A stretch of DNA of 64,000 nt, from positions 62,001 to 126,000 of the forward strand of contig NZ_JBBMFT010000001.1 of the NCBI RefSeq assembly GCF_040095835.1, read 5' to 3'. Positions 7,436 to 15,496 of this stretch are shown here, one piece after another (position 1 is the first letter of the stretch; each line of letters starts with the position of its first letter). This DNA is from Flavonifractor hominis. GTDB taxonomy: Bacteria; Bacillota; Clostridia; Oscillospirales; Oscillospiraceae. The position numbers were made by a program, and so were the translations under genes. The notes under the pieces are model-generated. The model was not told where the DNA came from and did no database searches. It worked only from the letters and a program-made list of their open reading frames with translations.

Positions 7436-9577
7436 ATGGCATCACAGAGATCCGATGTGACCCTTGCGCTGAGCGTGCAGGACAATTTGTCGGCCAGTAT
7501 TCGGGCTATGCAGAGCAGCCTCACCCCGTTCCGCAACGATATCGACGCTTTGCAGCGGGATCTGGATGTGCTCTCCAATACCCGCTATAAGCTGAAAATG
7601 GACCTGACCCAGGCCCAGAATGAGCTGAAAGCGGCACAGCGGGCCTTTGATCAGCTGGGACAGGCGGCGGACGAGGCGGAGCGCGCCGCCGCCGGTGAAC
7701 GGCTCCAGCAGGCCCAGAACAACTATGAGCACCTGCGCCAGCAGCTGGACCTGGTGAGCCGTCAGGCCCGCCAGACCCAGCGGGACATGGAGCGGCTGGG
7801 CGATGTCGCCCGGAGGAACGACAACCGGGCCGGCTCTTCCGGGAGTTCCGGCGGCTCTGGCGGCTCCGGCGGCGGTTCCGGAGACAACGCCTCCTTACTG
7901 GCTACACTGGGCAAGGCCGGACTGCTGGACATGGCAGGGGACGCGGCCCAGGAGATCGCGGGCACACTGGTCACCTCCGCGTTCGGCAGCACGGCGGGAA
8001 GCGTCTTTTCTTCCGGATTGTCCGGGGCCTTATCTGGGGCGGCAATCGGCAGCATTATTCCCGGCATTGGAACAGCCGTCGGCGCGGCGGTGGGCGGGGC
8101 TCTGGGCCTGCTGCAGGGCGGGACCCAGGCCTTTGAAGGACGGGACGACGCGTTCAAGGAGTATTATGCCGGGCTTTATGAGCAGGGAAAGACTGCCGCT
8201 CAGGAGAGCCTGGAGAGCGGCTCGGCCACCGCGGCGCAGCGGGAACTGGACGCCATCGCCTTTGAGCAGCTGCTGGGCGCGGATGCCAGTGGGCGCTACC
8301 TCGCGGATCTGCGGACGCTGGCGGCACGGACTCCGCTGGAATACTCCGACCTGACCGGCATGAGCCGGGCGCTGGCCACCGGGTTCGGCGACAGCCCGGA
8401 GCGCATGCTGGAGCTGATGCAGGCCATTGGCGACGCCGGCAGCGCTGTGGGGGTCACCGCCGCGGACATGGAGGAGATGGCCCGGGCCATGAGCCGGATG
8501 AATTCCTCCGGCAAGGCCACGCTGGAGTACCTGAACATTTTCCAGGACCGGGGCGTGGACGCCATCGGTATGCTCAGCGAGGCCATGGGCAAGACCCAGG
8601 GGGAGATCTATGACATGATCTCCAAGGGCGAGATCGGCGGCCAGTACGCCGCCGACATCCTCCAGGCGGGTATGCAGGAGCGGTACAGCGGCGCCATGGA
8701 GCGCATGGCAACGACCTTTGACGGGCTGACGTCCACCCTGGAGGACACCATGGCAGAGCTGGACAACGCCATGGGCGAGGGCTACAACGAGACCCGGTCG
8801 GAGGGGCTGCAGGCCGAGATCGACACCTATTCCGGCGTGCTGGGGACGGCGGTGGAGAACCTCAACCGTATCGCCGGTGAGAACCAGGCCTATCTGGAAA
8901 ATCTGGGGGAGCAGTATCTGCGTGAGGCGCTCGGCGCCGTGCTGCTGGGGCAGGACACCACGCTTTACGCTCCGGAGCAGCAGGAGGAGCTGGCCCGGAA
9001 GCGGACCGAGTATCTGGCCGCGTCCGCCGAGTACCAGCAGACCGGCGACCGGGAGGCCGCCGCCGTCATGGAGCGGGTATACCAGGAGACGCAGGCGCTG
9101 GCCACCGCCTCCTATGAGAGCAGCGACATCTATCAGGATATCCAGGGACAGGAGCTGGACACCCTGAAGAGCATCCGCGAGGATGTAAAGGGGCTGCCCG
9201 CATACCTCAACTCCTATAACATGCAGCGGGAGCAGGATAAGGGATTGCTGGCTACGGGGAGCGGCAGTTCGTCATCCACGGGATCCACTTCGGTCCCGCT
9301 GGGGGAACGGTTCAGCGAGGGCAGCATTTTGGGCAATTTGTTTGCCTCTCACGCCTACGGGCTGGAGCGGGTGCCCTATAACGGCTATGCCGCCCTGCTC
9401 CATGAGGGGGAGCGGGTGCTCACCGCCAGCCAGGCGCGGGAAAAGGAGCGAAGCAATCCGGCCCCGGTAGCCATTACGGGCAATACCTTTGTCATCCGGC
9501 AGGAGAGCGATGTGGAATCTGTGGCTGAGACGCTCTACCGGAAGATCCGTCTGGCCGAAGAGGGAGGGATCCGCTAG
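7436..9577 (+). CDS. Phage tail tape measure protein
   Basis: 713 residues. Residues about 35-125 form a coiled coil rich in Gln, Ala and Leu, followed by a Gly-Ser linker (about 125-142), a hydrophobic Gly/Ala-rich segment (about 165-225) likely to insert into membrane, and more helix. The C-terminal 80 residues hold LYRKIRLAEEGG. Tape measure length sets tail length at roughly 1.5 angstrom per residue, which would give a tail near 105 nm. ATG 7436 follows directly the stop of the extended chaperone. It is short compared with many siphovirus tape measures but usual for Xkd-type contractile tails. Confidence 0.85.
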   Translation: MASQRSDVTLALSVQDNLSASIRAMQSSLTPFRNDIDALQRDLDVLSNTRYKLKMDLTQAQNELKAAQRAFDQLGQAADEAERAAAGERLQQAQNNYEHLRQQLDLVSRQARQTQRDMERLGDVARRNDNRAGSSGSSGGSGGSGGGSGDNASLLATLGKAGLLDMAGDAAQEIAGTLVTSAFGSTAGSVFSSGLSGALSGAAIGSIIPGIGTAVGAAVGGALGLLQGGTQAFEGRDDAFKEYYAGLYEQGKTAAQESLESGSATAAQRELDAIAFEQLLGADASGRYLADLRTLAARTPLEYSDLTGMSRALATGFGDSPERMLELMQAIGDAGSAVGVTAADMEEMARAMSRMNSSGKATLEYLNIFQDRGVDAIGMLSEAMGKTQGEIYDMISKGEIGGQYAADILQAGMQERYSGAMERMATTFDGLTSTLEDTMAELDNAMGEGYNETRSEGLQAEIDTYSGVLGTAVENLNRIAGENQAYLENLGEQYLREALGAVLLGQDTTLYAPEQQEELARKRTEYLAASAEYQQTGDREAAAVMERVYQETQALATASYESSDIYQDIQGQELDTLKSIREDVKGLPAYLNSYNMQREQDKGLLATGSGSSSSTGSTSVPLGERFSEGSILGNLFASHAYGLERVPYNGYAALLHEGERVLTASQAREKERSNPAPVAITGNTFVIRQESDVESVAETLYRKIRLAEEGGIR

Positions 9578-10344
9578 TGCAGCGCTACATCACGTTCCTG
9601 GACGAGAGCGCCGGAGTGGAGTTGACGCTCCCTGTGACGCCGGCCGGGTACGAATGGCCCCATGAGGCCGTCATCCAGCAGGTGACGGTGGATCAGATGG
9701 GAGATTTAAACTTTTTCGGTGGGCGCAGGATGGGCTCTACCACACTGCGGGACTGCATCCTGCCTGCACAGGCCTACCCCTTTCTATCGCCTGGCGCGGG
9801 GACCGACCCATGGGTCTATCTGGAACAGCTGGAGCGGTGGATCGACGGGGGAACGGTGGTGCGGTGGCTGGTCTCCGGCACGCCGGTCAATACGGCGGTC
9901 CTCCTGGAGGGGGTCTCCTACCGGGAGCAGGACGGCACCAACGACCTGTATGCGGACATTACGCTGCGGCAGTATCAGGCCCCGGAGACACCGGTGCTGC
10001 CTGTCCAGATGCAGGCCGATGCTCAGCCCGTGCGGGACAGCGCTACGGGAACATCCACGGAAAAACGCCACACGGTTTCCGCCGGAGAGACCCTGTGGGG
10101 GATCAGCCGGGCATTCTACGGCGATGGCGCGCTGGCCTGGCGCCTGGCAGCGGCCAACGGGATCGCCAACGCCAATCTCATCCGGGTCGGCCAGGTGATT
10201 ACCATACCGCCTCTGGATCAGCTGCCTGCTGAGCCGGAGCATCCGGCCAGCGCCCGGATCTCGGACGCCACCACGGCGCGCTATGACGCCGACGCCAGGC
10301 GTTGGGCCATGCAGCTGAAGAAAGAGGAGGCATATTATGAGTGA
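9577..10344 (+). CDS. LysM-containing tail protein (XkdP-like)
   Basis: 255 residues, GTG start at 9577 sharing its G with the tape measure TAG. The N-terminal half is a beta-rich tail domain (ITFLDESAGVELTLPV at the start). A LysM peptidoglycan-binding domain lies at about residues 164-211: HTVSAGETLWGISRAFYG, then NANLIRVGQVITIP. In PBSX the equivalent protein links the tube tip to the hub and contacts the cell wall. A short basic tail overlaps the next gene by 8 bases. Confidence 0.82.
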   Translation: MQRYITFLDESAGVELTLPVTPAGYEWPHEAVIQQVTVDQMGDLNFFGGRRMGSTTLRDCILPAQAYPFLSPGAGTDPWVYLEQLERWIDGGTVVRWLVSGTPVNTAVLLEGVSYREQDGTNDLYADITLRQYQAPETPVLPVQMQADAQPVRDSATGTSTEKRHTVSAGETLWGISRAFYGDGALAWRLAAANGIANANLIRVGQVITIPPLDQLPAEPEHPASARISDATTARYDADARRWAMQLKKEEAYYE

Positions 10345-11323
10345 TTACCAGCTGGTGCTCACCGGCATCACGGGAGAGCAGCGGGATGTGACCAGACGGG
10401 TGGAGAGCCTGAGCTGGTCGGGCAGCATCCAGCAGGTCTCCCGTCAGCTGGAGGTCACGCTGGTAACGCCCAGGGACGGCAGCCTCCCGGTCCCGCCCTG
10501 TGAGGTGGGCAGCGAGCTGCGCCTCTGGGCGGGGGGACAGAACCGGTTTCTGGGCCATGTGGTGACCCGTCAGCGGGATACGGACTCCGACGTCACCACC
10601 CTCACGGGCCTGGACCGGGGACGGTTTTTGGCCAATAACGAAGGCTGGTATCAGTTCGCGGGGGATACGCCGGAGGCGGCGGTACGCGCCTTGTGCGCCG
10701 ACTTTTCCATCCCGGTGGGCCAGCTGGCCGGAACCGGTGTGGCGGTGAGACGGAAATTCCCCGGGGTGACGCTGAGCAAGATCGTGGATACCCTCTATAC
10801 CCTGGCGGGGGAACAGAATGGACGGCGCTATCTGGCCCGGTTCAACGGACTGGGAGCGCTGGAGGTGCTGGAAAAGCCCACCGCCGCGGCGCTGGAGATC
10901 GCTCCGCAAAAGAACCTGCAGACGCTGCGGGTCACAGAGGATATCTCGGAGCTGAGCAATACAGTGGCTATCTATACCAGCACCGGGCGTCTGGTGCGCA
11001 CGGTGTCCGACGCGGAGAGCACAGCGCTGTATGGTCAATTCCAGCATGTCCTCACCCAGCGGGACGGTGAGGACGCGCTGGGTGAGGCCAACGCATGGCT
11101 GGAGGACCATGGGCTGGATCAGACCATGACGGTAGAATGTCTGGGAGACCCGGAGCTCATCGCGGGCAACGCGGTCATCTTACGGGCCAACCGTACCGGA
11201 GCGGCGGGATTGTGCTGGATCGACAGCGATATACATACCTGGAAAAACGGACAGTATTTCTGCCGGCTGAGCCTCAATTTCCGCAACCTGATGCACGAGA
11301 CCACAGCGGGAAGTGAAACATAA
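10337..11323 (+). CDS. Baseplate hub protein (XkdQ / gpD-like)
   Basis: 328 residues. It begins YQLVLTGITGEQRDVTRRVESLSWSG, as in XkdQ/YqbQ and late-control gpD proteins, and has the hub-type strand TLTGLDRGRFLANNEGWYQF. These form the trimeric hub that carries the spike. It overlaps the LysM gene by 8 bases. Downstream the plus-strand operon is interrupted by the antisense HicAB cassette before it resumes at 12031. Confidence 0.82.
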   Translation: MSDYQLVLTGITGEQRDVTRRVESLSWSGSIQQVSRQLEVTLVTPRDGSLPVPPCEVGSELRLWAGGQNRFLGHVVTRQRDTDSDVTTLTGLDRGRFLANNEGWYQFAGDTPEAAVRALCADFSIPVGQLAGTGVAVRRKFPGVTLSKIVDTLYTLAGEQNGRRYLARFNGLGALEVLEKPTAAALEIAPQKNLQTLRVTEDISELSNTVAIYTSTGRLVRTVSDAESTALYGQFQHVLTQRDGEDALGEANAWLEDHGLDQTMTVECLGDPELIAGNAVILRANRTGAAGLCWIDSDIHTWKNGQYFCRLSLNFRNLMHETTAGSET

Positions 11324-11351
11324 AAAATGCCGCCCTTACTCAGGGCGGCAT
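11322..11351 (-). terminator. Terminator of the hicAB cassette
   Basis: A 9-bp GC-rich stem (11327-11335 with 11343-11351, loop of 7) is followed on the minus strand by six T residues (A run at 11322-11327). There is no T run on the plus side, so it should stop hicAB transcription but not the late phage transcript. Confidence 0.8.
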
Positions 11352-11359
11352 GGGGATGA

Positions 11360-11749
11360 TCAGGAGACGCCAAGACGGGTCTTGAGCGCGTCCTGAAGGA
11401 CCTGGGAGAAGTTGAGACCGGCCTGTTCGGCCAGCTCATTCAGATAACTGGGGATGGTGACGTTTTTTCGGATGGTGCGCATGTCGTGGGCCCGCCGGTA
11501 GGCGGTAAAATCCACGTCCACCAGAGTGACGATCTGGTCGGGGCGATGGGGGATTTCTCCCACAAACCCGTTGGGGATGGCGTGTCCCAGATCTTCCTGA
11601 GCGATGCCCCAGATGCCAATGGCATCCCGGGCCATTTCCACACATTCCGGCAGTGTGTCGCCCTGCGTGTCGATCTCCAGACCGACCACATGGACCGTAT
11701 ACCCGCCCTCCTCGGCGGGCGTGATAAGAATCGGGTACAGATCTTTCAT
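11360..11749 (-). CDS. hicB: HicB-family antitoxin
   Basis: 129 residues. The N-terminal part has the HicB partial RNase H-like fold: YPILITPAEEGGYTVHV, then the conserved TQGDTLPECVEMARDAIG. The C-terminal 50 residues (RTIRKNVTIPSYLNELAEQ, then LNFSQVLQDALKTRLG) form a ribbon-helix-helix DNA-binding domain. HicB neutralises HicA and represses the pair's promoter. It follows hicA after 36 bases on the same strand and is closed by its own terminator. It lies opposite to the phage tail operon. Confidence 0.92.
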   Translation of the reverse strand: MKDLYPILITPAEEGGYTVHVVGLEIDTQGDTLPECVEMARDAIGIWGIAQEDLGHAIPNGFVGEIPHRPDQIVTLVDVDFTAYRRAHDMRTIRKNVTIPSYLNELAEQAGLNFSQVLQDALKTRLGVS

Positions 11750-11785
11750 GGAAAGGCCTCCTTTTCAGGGTGGACAAGCACGGGC

Positions 11786-11959
11786 TTATTTCAGCCCGTG
11801 CTTGCGGATGATCGCTTTTGCAAGCATCTCTTTGATCTCGTTGTGACGGGGGATTACTTCTATTTCACCATCTTTGATGTACACATCATGGTTCCCGCCG
11901 TTTCGGAAAAGCTGCCAACCATTCCGTTCCAACAACTTGATCAAGTCCCGGCGTTTCAT
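11786..11959 (-). CDS. hicA: HicA-family mRNA interferase toxin
   Basis: 57 residues starting at ATG 11959, with GGAGGGAAACAG just upstream. An in-frame ATG further up (12025) would lie over the promoter, so the short form is preferred. It shows the whole HicA pattern: MKRRDLIKLLERNGW, the active-site GGNHDVY with the catalytic His24, and a late IPRHNEIKEMLAKAIIRK. HicA is a ribosome-independent RNase with a double-stranded RNA-binding fold. The pair with HicB is complete and intact. Confidence 0.92.
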   Translation of the reverse strand: MKRRDLIKLLERNGWQLFRNGGNHDVYIKDGEIEVIPRHNEIKEMLAKAIIRKHGLK

Positions 11960-11983
11960 CTGTTTCCCTCCCTGTCTGTTTAT

Positions 11984-12012
11984 ATTATACGCATTTAATG
12001 CGCATTTGTCAA
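11984..12012 (-). promoter_or_regulatory. hicAB promoter with HicB operator
   Basis: On the minus strand a consensus -35 TTGACA (12007-12012) and -10 TATAAT (11984-11989) are 17 bases apart. The spacer holds the perfect 13-bp dyad CGCATT-T-AATGCG at 11990-12002, in the right place for repression by the ribbon-helix-helix domain of HicB. The promoter drives hicA and hicB. Confidence 0.8.
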
Positions 12013-12030
12013 GGGGGTATTGCAAAGTTT

Positions 12031-12324
12031 ATGAGCAACGTATATGCCGATCTGGCCGCGATGATGGGCGGCGGACAGCGGGGACCGGCCGCTCTTGGCG
12101 GCTGGCTGCACGGGACAGTGGAGGCGGCCGGGCAGGGAGAGCTGCTGGTTACCTGCGACGGTCTCCGGCTGGGGCCGGAGGACATCGCGGTGTGCGCTCC
12201 TTACGACTACGCCTGGGAGAGCGATACCGGGGAGATGCAGCTGCTCCGGCCGGGGGATCGGGTGATCGTGCTGGTGACGGCGGACCGGCAGGATTACCTG
12301 CTCTGGGGGAAGGCGGTCATCTGA
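12031..12324 (+). CDS. Phage baseplate protein, DUF2577 (XkdR-like)
   Basis: 97 residues from ATG 12031. The frame is open further upstream, to an ATG at 11998, but that part lies over the hicAB promoter. The protein has an OB-like strand pattern (LHGTVEAAGQGELLVTCDGL, then RPGDRVIVLVTADRQDYLLWG) shared with DUF2577/XkdR baseplate proteins. It ends with TGA overlapping the next ATG. Its ribosome site is weak, perhaps because the HicAB insertion separated it from the upstream gene and changed coupling. Confidence 0.72.
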   Translation: MSNVYADLAAMMGGGQRGPAALGGWLHGTVEAAGQGELLVTCDGLRLGPEDIAVCAPYDYAWESDTGEMQLLRPGDRVIVLVTADRQDYLLWGKAVI

Positions 12325-12749
12325 TGGCGCGGCAGCTGTTTCCTATGTTTGAAGCCGGAACGGCGCTGTCAGGTCCGGGGGCGCTGCCGCTGCTGCGGGA
12401 CGTGGCCATGGACTATGAGCGGGGCGTGCCCCTCTGGTCCGGAGGACAGCCGGTGCTGGTCACTGGGGCAGAGGCCGTCAAAAGCTGGGCCTGGCGGGCG
12501 CTCCAGACTGCCCGGTACCGGTTCAGCTGCCTGTCCTGGGATTATGGCTGTGAGCTGGAATCCCTGGCCGGTCAGCCCTATGGCAGCGAGACCAGACGCA
12601 GCGAGGCGGTGCGATATGTACGCCAGGCGCTGGAGGTTTGCCCCTACATCCGGTCTGTTTCCGCCAGTGTGGATGGACTGGAGGGGGCCGTGCTGCACAT
12701 CCACGCGCAGATCACCACGGTTTATGGGGAGGCGATCATCGATGTTTGA
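12324..12749 (+). CDS. Phage baseplate wedge protein, DUF2634 (XkdS-like)
   Basis: 141 residues, ATG 12324 overlapping the previous stop by one base. It carries a gp25-like pattern: ALPLLRDVAMDYERGVPLW, then GAEAVKSWAWRALQTARYRF, and LEVCPYIRSVSASVDGLEG near the end. DUF2634/XkdS proteins hold the baseplate wedge together. The end overlaps the baseplate J gene at 12742. Confidence 0.78.
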   Translation: MARQLFPMFEAGTALSGPGALPLLRDVAMDYERGVPLWSGGQPVLVTGAEAVKSWAWRALQTARYRFSCLSWDYGCELESLAGQPYGSETRRSEAVRYVRQALEVCPYIRSVSASVDGLEGAVLHIHAQITTVYGEAIIDV

Positions 12750-13839
12750 GGACCGGACGCCAGAGGCTCTGCGCGCTGAGATGCTGGAGGCGATCCAGCA
12801 GAGCCAGGGGGTAACCGCCATGGCAGGCGGCTTTGCCGACGGGATCATTGCCCCCAATGCCGAGCAGATCAGCCAGGCCTATCAGGCTCTGCGGGCAGTG
12901 CCGAGCATGCTGTTCGTGGACGCGGCCAGCGGGGGCTATATCGATCTGGTTGGGCGGCAGTATTACAACATCACCCGCCGCCCCGGGACCAGGGCGGCCT
13001 GCAGCGTGCAGCTTACCGGATCGGCTGGATTGGATATCCCATCGGGAACGGCCTTTCTCACAGCCGGAGGGCTTGCCTTTACCCTGACGGAGGGGGTGAC
13101 CCTGGACGAGAGCGGAGCCGGGACGGGACGGCTGGAGGCGGCCGACATCGGGAGCGCCTACAATGTGGAGGCCGGAGCCATTACCCGTATGTACGTCAAC
13201 CTGCCCGGCCTGACAGCCTATCACAATGAAGAGGCGGCCGGAGGTACCGACGAGGAGTCGGACGCGGCCCTGCTGGCGCGCATCCAGGAGCGGGTACGCC
13301 AGCCGCCCACCAGTGCCAACGGCTATCAGTACCGGCAGTGGGCCATGGCTGTGGCGGGCGTGGGCGGCGCAAAGGTGGTGGAGCTGGCCGAAGGACCGGG
13401 AACGGTTGGCCTGACCGTGGTGGACAGCAACCACAGGGCCGCCTCGGAAGAGATCCGGACGGCGGTGGAGCAATATCTGGAGACTGTGCGCCCGGTGGGC
13501 TGTACACCAACTGTGGCCGTGCCACGGGAGGTGCCTGTCACGGTGAGCGCGTCCGTGATACTGACCGGCGACGGGGAACTGGAGCACGTCCAGAGCGCCT
13601 TCCAGGCGGCGCTGTCGGAGTACCTGGTCAGCCTGATCGACGGTAAGTACGGCCGGGTCTATTATCAGCCGGAGGAGGACACGGCTTACACGCTGCTCTA
13701 TAATCGGGTACTGGCGCTGCTGCTCAATCAGGAGGGCGTGGAGAATGCCGAGAACCTGAGCGTCAACTCCGGGGTGGAGAATCTGACCTTGCAGCCGGGA
13801 GAGATCCCGGTACTGGGGGAGGTGGAACTGCGTGAATGA
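12742..13839 (+). CDS. Baseplate J-like protein (XkdT)
   Basis: 365 residues from ATG 12742; the open frame extends further upstream, but that part overlaps the DUF2634 gene. The sequence includes MFEDRTPEALRAEMLEAI at the start, the LVGRQYYNITRRPGTRA stretch, a GTAFLTAGGLAFTLTEGVTL barrel and LNQEGVENAENLSVNSG near the end. These match gpJ/XkdT wedge proteins that form the outer baseplate and set sheath contraction in motion. It overlaps the next gene by 8 bases. Confidence 0.85.
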   Translation: MFEDRTPEALRAEMLEAIQQSQGVTAMAGGFADGIIAPNAEQISQAYQALRAVPSMLFVDAASGGYIDLVGRQYYNITRRPGTRAACSVQLTGSAGLDIPSGTAFLTAGGLAFTLTEGVTLDESGAGTGRLEAADIGSAYNVEAGAITRMYVNLPGLTAYHNEEAAGGTDEESDAALLARIQERVRQPPTSANGYQYRQWAMAVAGVGGAKVVELAEGPGTVGLTVVDSNHRAASEEIRTAVEQYLETVRPVGCTPTVAVPREVPVTVSASVILTGDGELEHVQSAFQAALSEYLVSLIDGKYGRVYYQPEEDTAYTLLYNRVLALLLNQEGVENAENLSVNSGVENLTLQPGEIPVLGEVELRE

Positions 13840-14389
13840 AATGATCCAGAAGCTGCCCCGCTATTACCGCGACAGCCCTCAGGTGACTGAACTGGAACGG
13901 GTATTGGACATCCAGGCCCAAGGGCTGCGTTCAGCCGTGACGGATACGCTGGCGCAGCTGTTTGTAGACAGCGCCACCTGGGGCCTGGATCTGTGGGAGC
14001 AGTGGACAGGCCTGCCCACCGACCACAGCCGCCCCTACGCCTACCGCCGCAGCCGCGTTACCTCCAAGCTGAGGGGGCAGGGCTCCACCACACTGGCGAT
14101 GATCCGCGATGTGGCAGAGAGCTTTGCCAATGGCGAGGTGGAGATCGAGGAGCGGACAGCGGAGTACACCATCGTGATCCGCTTTGTCTCCGAGCTGGGG
14201 GTGCCGCCAAATATCTCCGACTTGATGGACGCCGTCAATGAGATCAAACCTGCGCATCTGGCCGTGCGCTATGAATACCGGTTCCGTACCTGGGGGCAGG
14301 TAGCGGGCCTGACTTGGGGACAGGTCGGGCAGTACACCTGGGGTGAGATACGAGAGGAGGAGCTGAGTGGAACAGACCGAACACTATAA
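13832..14389 (+). CDS. Baseplate-to-fibre adaptor, DUF2313 (XkdU/YmfQ-like)
   Basis: 185 residues, GTG start at 13832. It begins MIQKLPRYYRDSPQVTELERVLD and later has IVIRFVSELGVPPNISDLMDAVNEIKPAHL, as in DUF2313 proteins (YmfQ, XkdU). These connect wedges to tail fibres. Residues about 145-180 carry three copies of a TWGQV/TWGEI-type unit (RTWGQVAGLTWGQVGQYTWGEI), a small aromatic repeat. It overlaps the fibre gene by 23 bases. Confidence 0.8.
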   Translation: MNEMIQKLPRYYRDSPQVTELERVLDIQAQGLRSAVTDTLAQLFVDSATWGLDLWEQWTGLPTDHSRPYAYRRSRVTSKLRGQGSTTLAMIRDVAESFANGEVEIEERTAEYTIVIRFVSELGVPPNISDLMDAVNEIKPAHLAVRYEYRFRTWGQVAGLTWGQVGQYTWGEIREEELSGTDRTL

Positions 14390-15176
14390 TCTGAGCCTGC
14401 CGGGGACGAGCGACGCGGCCAACATTGAGGTGCTCAACGCCAATACCACGGCTGTGGACGCGGCCCTGCACAGCTTGGAAACGGGAAAGCAGGGCGTCGT
14501 ATCAGACGCCGAGGTCAAGGAGACACCTGTGGACAACGACGGGATCCTCATCACCGACAGCGCGGCCGGAAACACCGTCAAACGGGCCCTGTGGTCTGGG
14601 GTCAAAACGGCGCTGGGGAAGGTGTTTGCACCGCTCAGCCACAAACACAGCGCCTCGGATGTGACCAGTGGCGTCCTTTCGGTGGCCCGGGGTGGGACGG
14701 GTAAAAGCAGCTGGAGCTTGTACCGGCTGGTATATGCCAACACCACCACGTCCCTGGCTCAGGTGCTGTCACCCACCAAGGCGGGGTCCTTCTTGCGGGC
14801 CAACACCACAAATGCACCGTTTTGGAGCAGTCCGGACGAGGCCAGAGAGGCTATGGGCGCGCCGAAGATCGTGACAGGGAGCTACATGGGAGACGGCTCC
14901 TATGGAGAGGGTAACCCCACCAGTTTGACCTTTCCGTCAGCACCTAAATTATTGATCGTGCGTCAATCTGGTGCAGAATCAGAAGGATGGTCTTTATACC
15001 TTGAGGTAATAGCCGGGATGGAAAAGAAGATCAATATTGCCTCTGGAAACAACTCAGCGGGCTATGATTCTACCCTAACAAAAAATGGGGCAACCGTTGA
15101 GTGGTACAACATTATCGATTCCACACGACAGCTAAATGCGACCGGGCGAAAATATGTATACGTGGCGTTTTTGTGA
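14367..15176 (+). CDS. Phage tail fibre protein
   Basis: 269 residues, GTG start at 14367. It opens with EQTEHYNLSLPGTSDAANIEVLNANTTAVD, a common N-terminus of clostridial fibre proteins, then a KVFAPLSHKHSASDVTSGVLSVARGGTG segment, the familiar LSHKHxAsDvtsGxlxxaRGGTG fibre repeat. The C-terminal third (about 180-269) is richer in A+T and shows lysine and asparagine codons unlike the rest, as expected for a host-range tip that is exchanged by recombination. Confidence 0.85.
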   Translation: MEQTEHYNLSLPGTSDAANIEVLNANTTAVDAALHSLETGKQGVVSDAEVKETPVDNDGILITDSAAGNTVKRALWSGVKTALGKVFAPLSHKHSASDVTSGVLSVARGGTGKSSWSLYRLVYANTTTSLAQVLSPTKAGSFLRANTTNAPFWSSPDEAREAMGAPKIVTGSYMGDGSYGEGNPTSLTFPSAPKLLIVRQSGAESEGWSLYLEVIAGMEKKINIASGNNSAGYDSTLTKNGATVEWYNIIDSTRQLNATGRKYVYVAFL

Positions 15177-15187
15177 GGAGGCGAAAT

Positions 15188-15496
15188 ATGACCATCATCC
15201 AGATTGAACCCAGAGCGGACGGCGGGCACGGCCTCCAGAGCCAGAGCGGTCGTGAGTCCTGCTGGCTTGACGGCTGGGTTGCGGTTCCTCCGGAGCTCGA
15301 AAAGGGCGTGTGGGCCTGCAAAGGCTACTGCACGTTGGACATCCAGGATGGCGTCCTGGCCGGGATCACACCGGGAGAAGTTCCGGAGCCGGAGCCGCCG
15401 GAGGAGCCGGACCCGGGCCAAGACCAAGAGCTGGCCGCGCTGCGGGCCGACGTGGACGCGCTGACGGCGGCCATTGAGAGGGGGCTTGGCCTGTGA
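15188..15496 (+). CDS. Small fibre-associated phage protein, unknown function
   Basis: 102 residues from ATG 15188, preceded by GAGGAGGCG. The N-terminal half has strands and aromatic residues (QSQSGRESCWLDGWVAVPP); the centre is a Pro-Glu stretch (GEVPEPEPPEEPDPG); the C-terminal 25 residues form a short helix ending AAIERGLGL. The same kind of tail, AIEKGMSL, ends the small protein at 16902. The function is unknown; position suggests a fibre chaperone or tip component. Confidence 0.65.
   Translation: MTIIQIEPRADGGHGLQSQSGRESCWLDGWVAVPPELEKGVWACKGYCTLDIQDGVLAGITPGEVPEPEPPEEPDPGQDQELAALRADVDALTAAIERGLGL

Noticed and set aside
11874..12323. Extended N-terminus for the DUF2634 gene
   Set aside because: It would read through the antisense hicA region and DUF2577 in the wrong frame; ATG 12324 with stop overlap is the true start.
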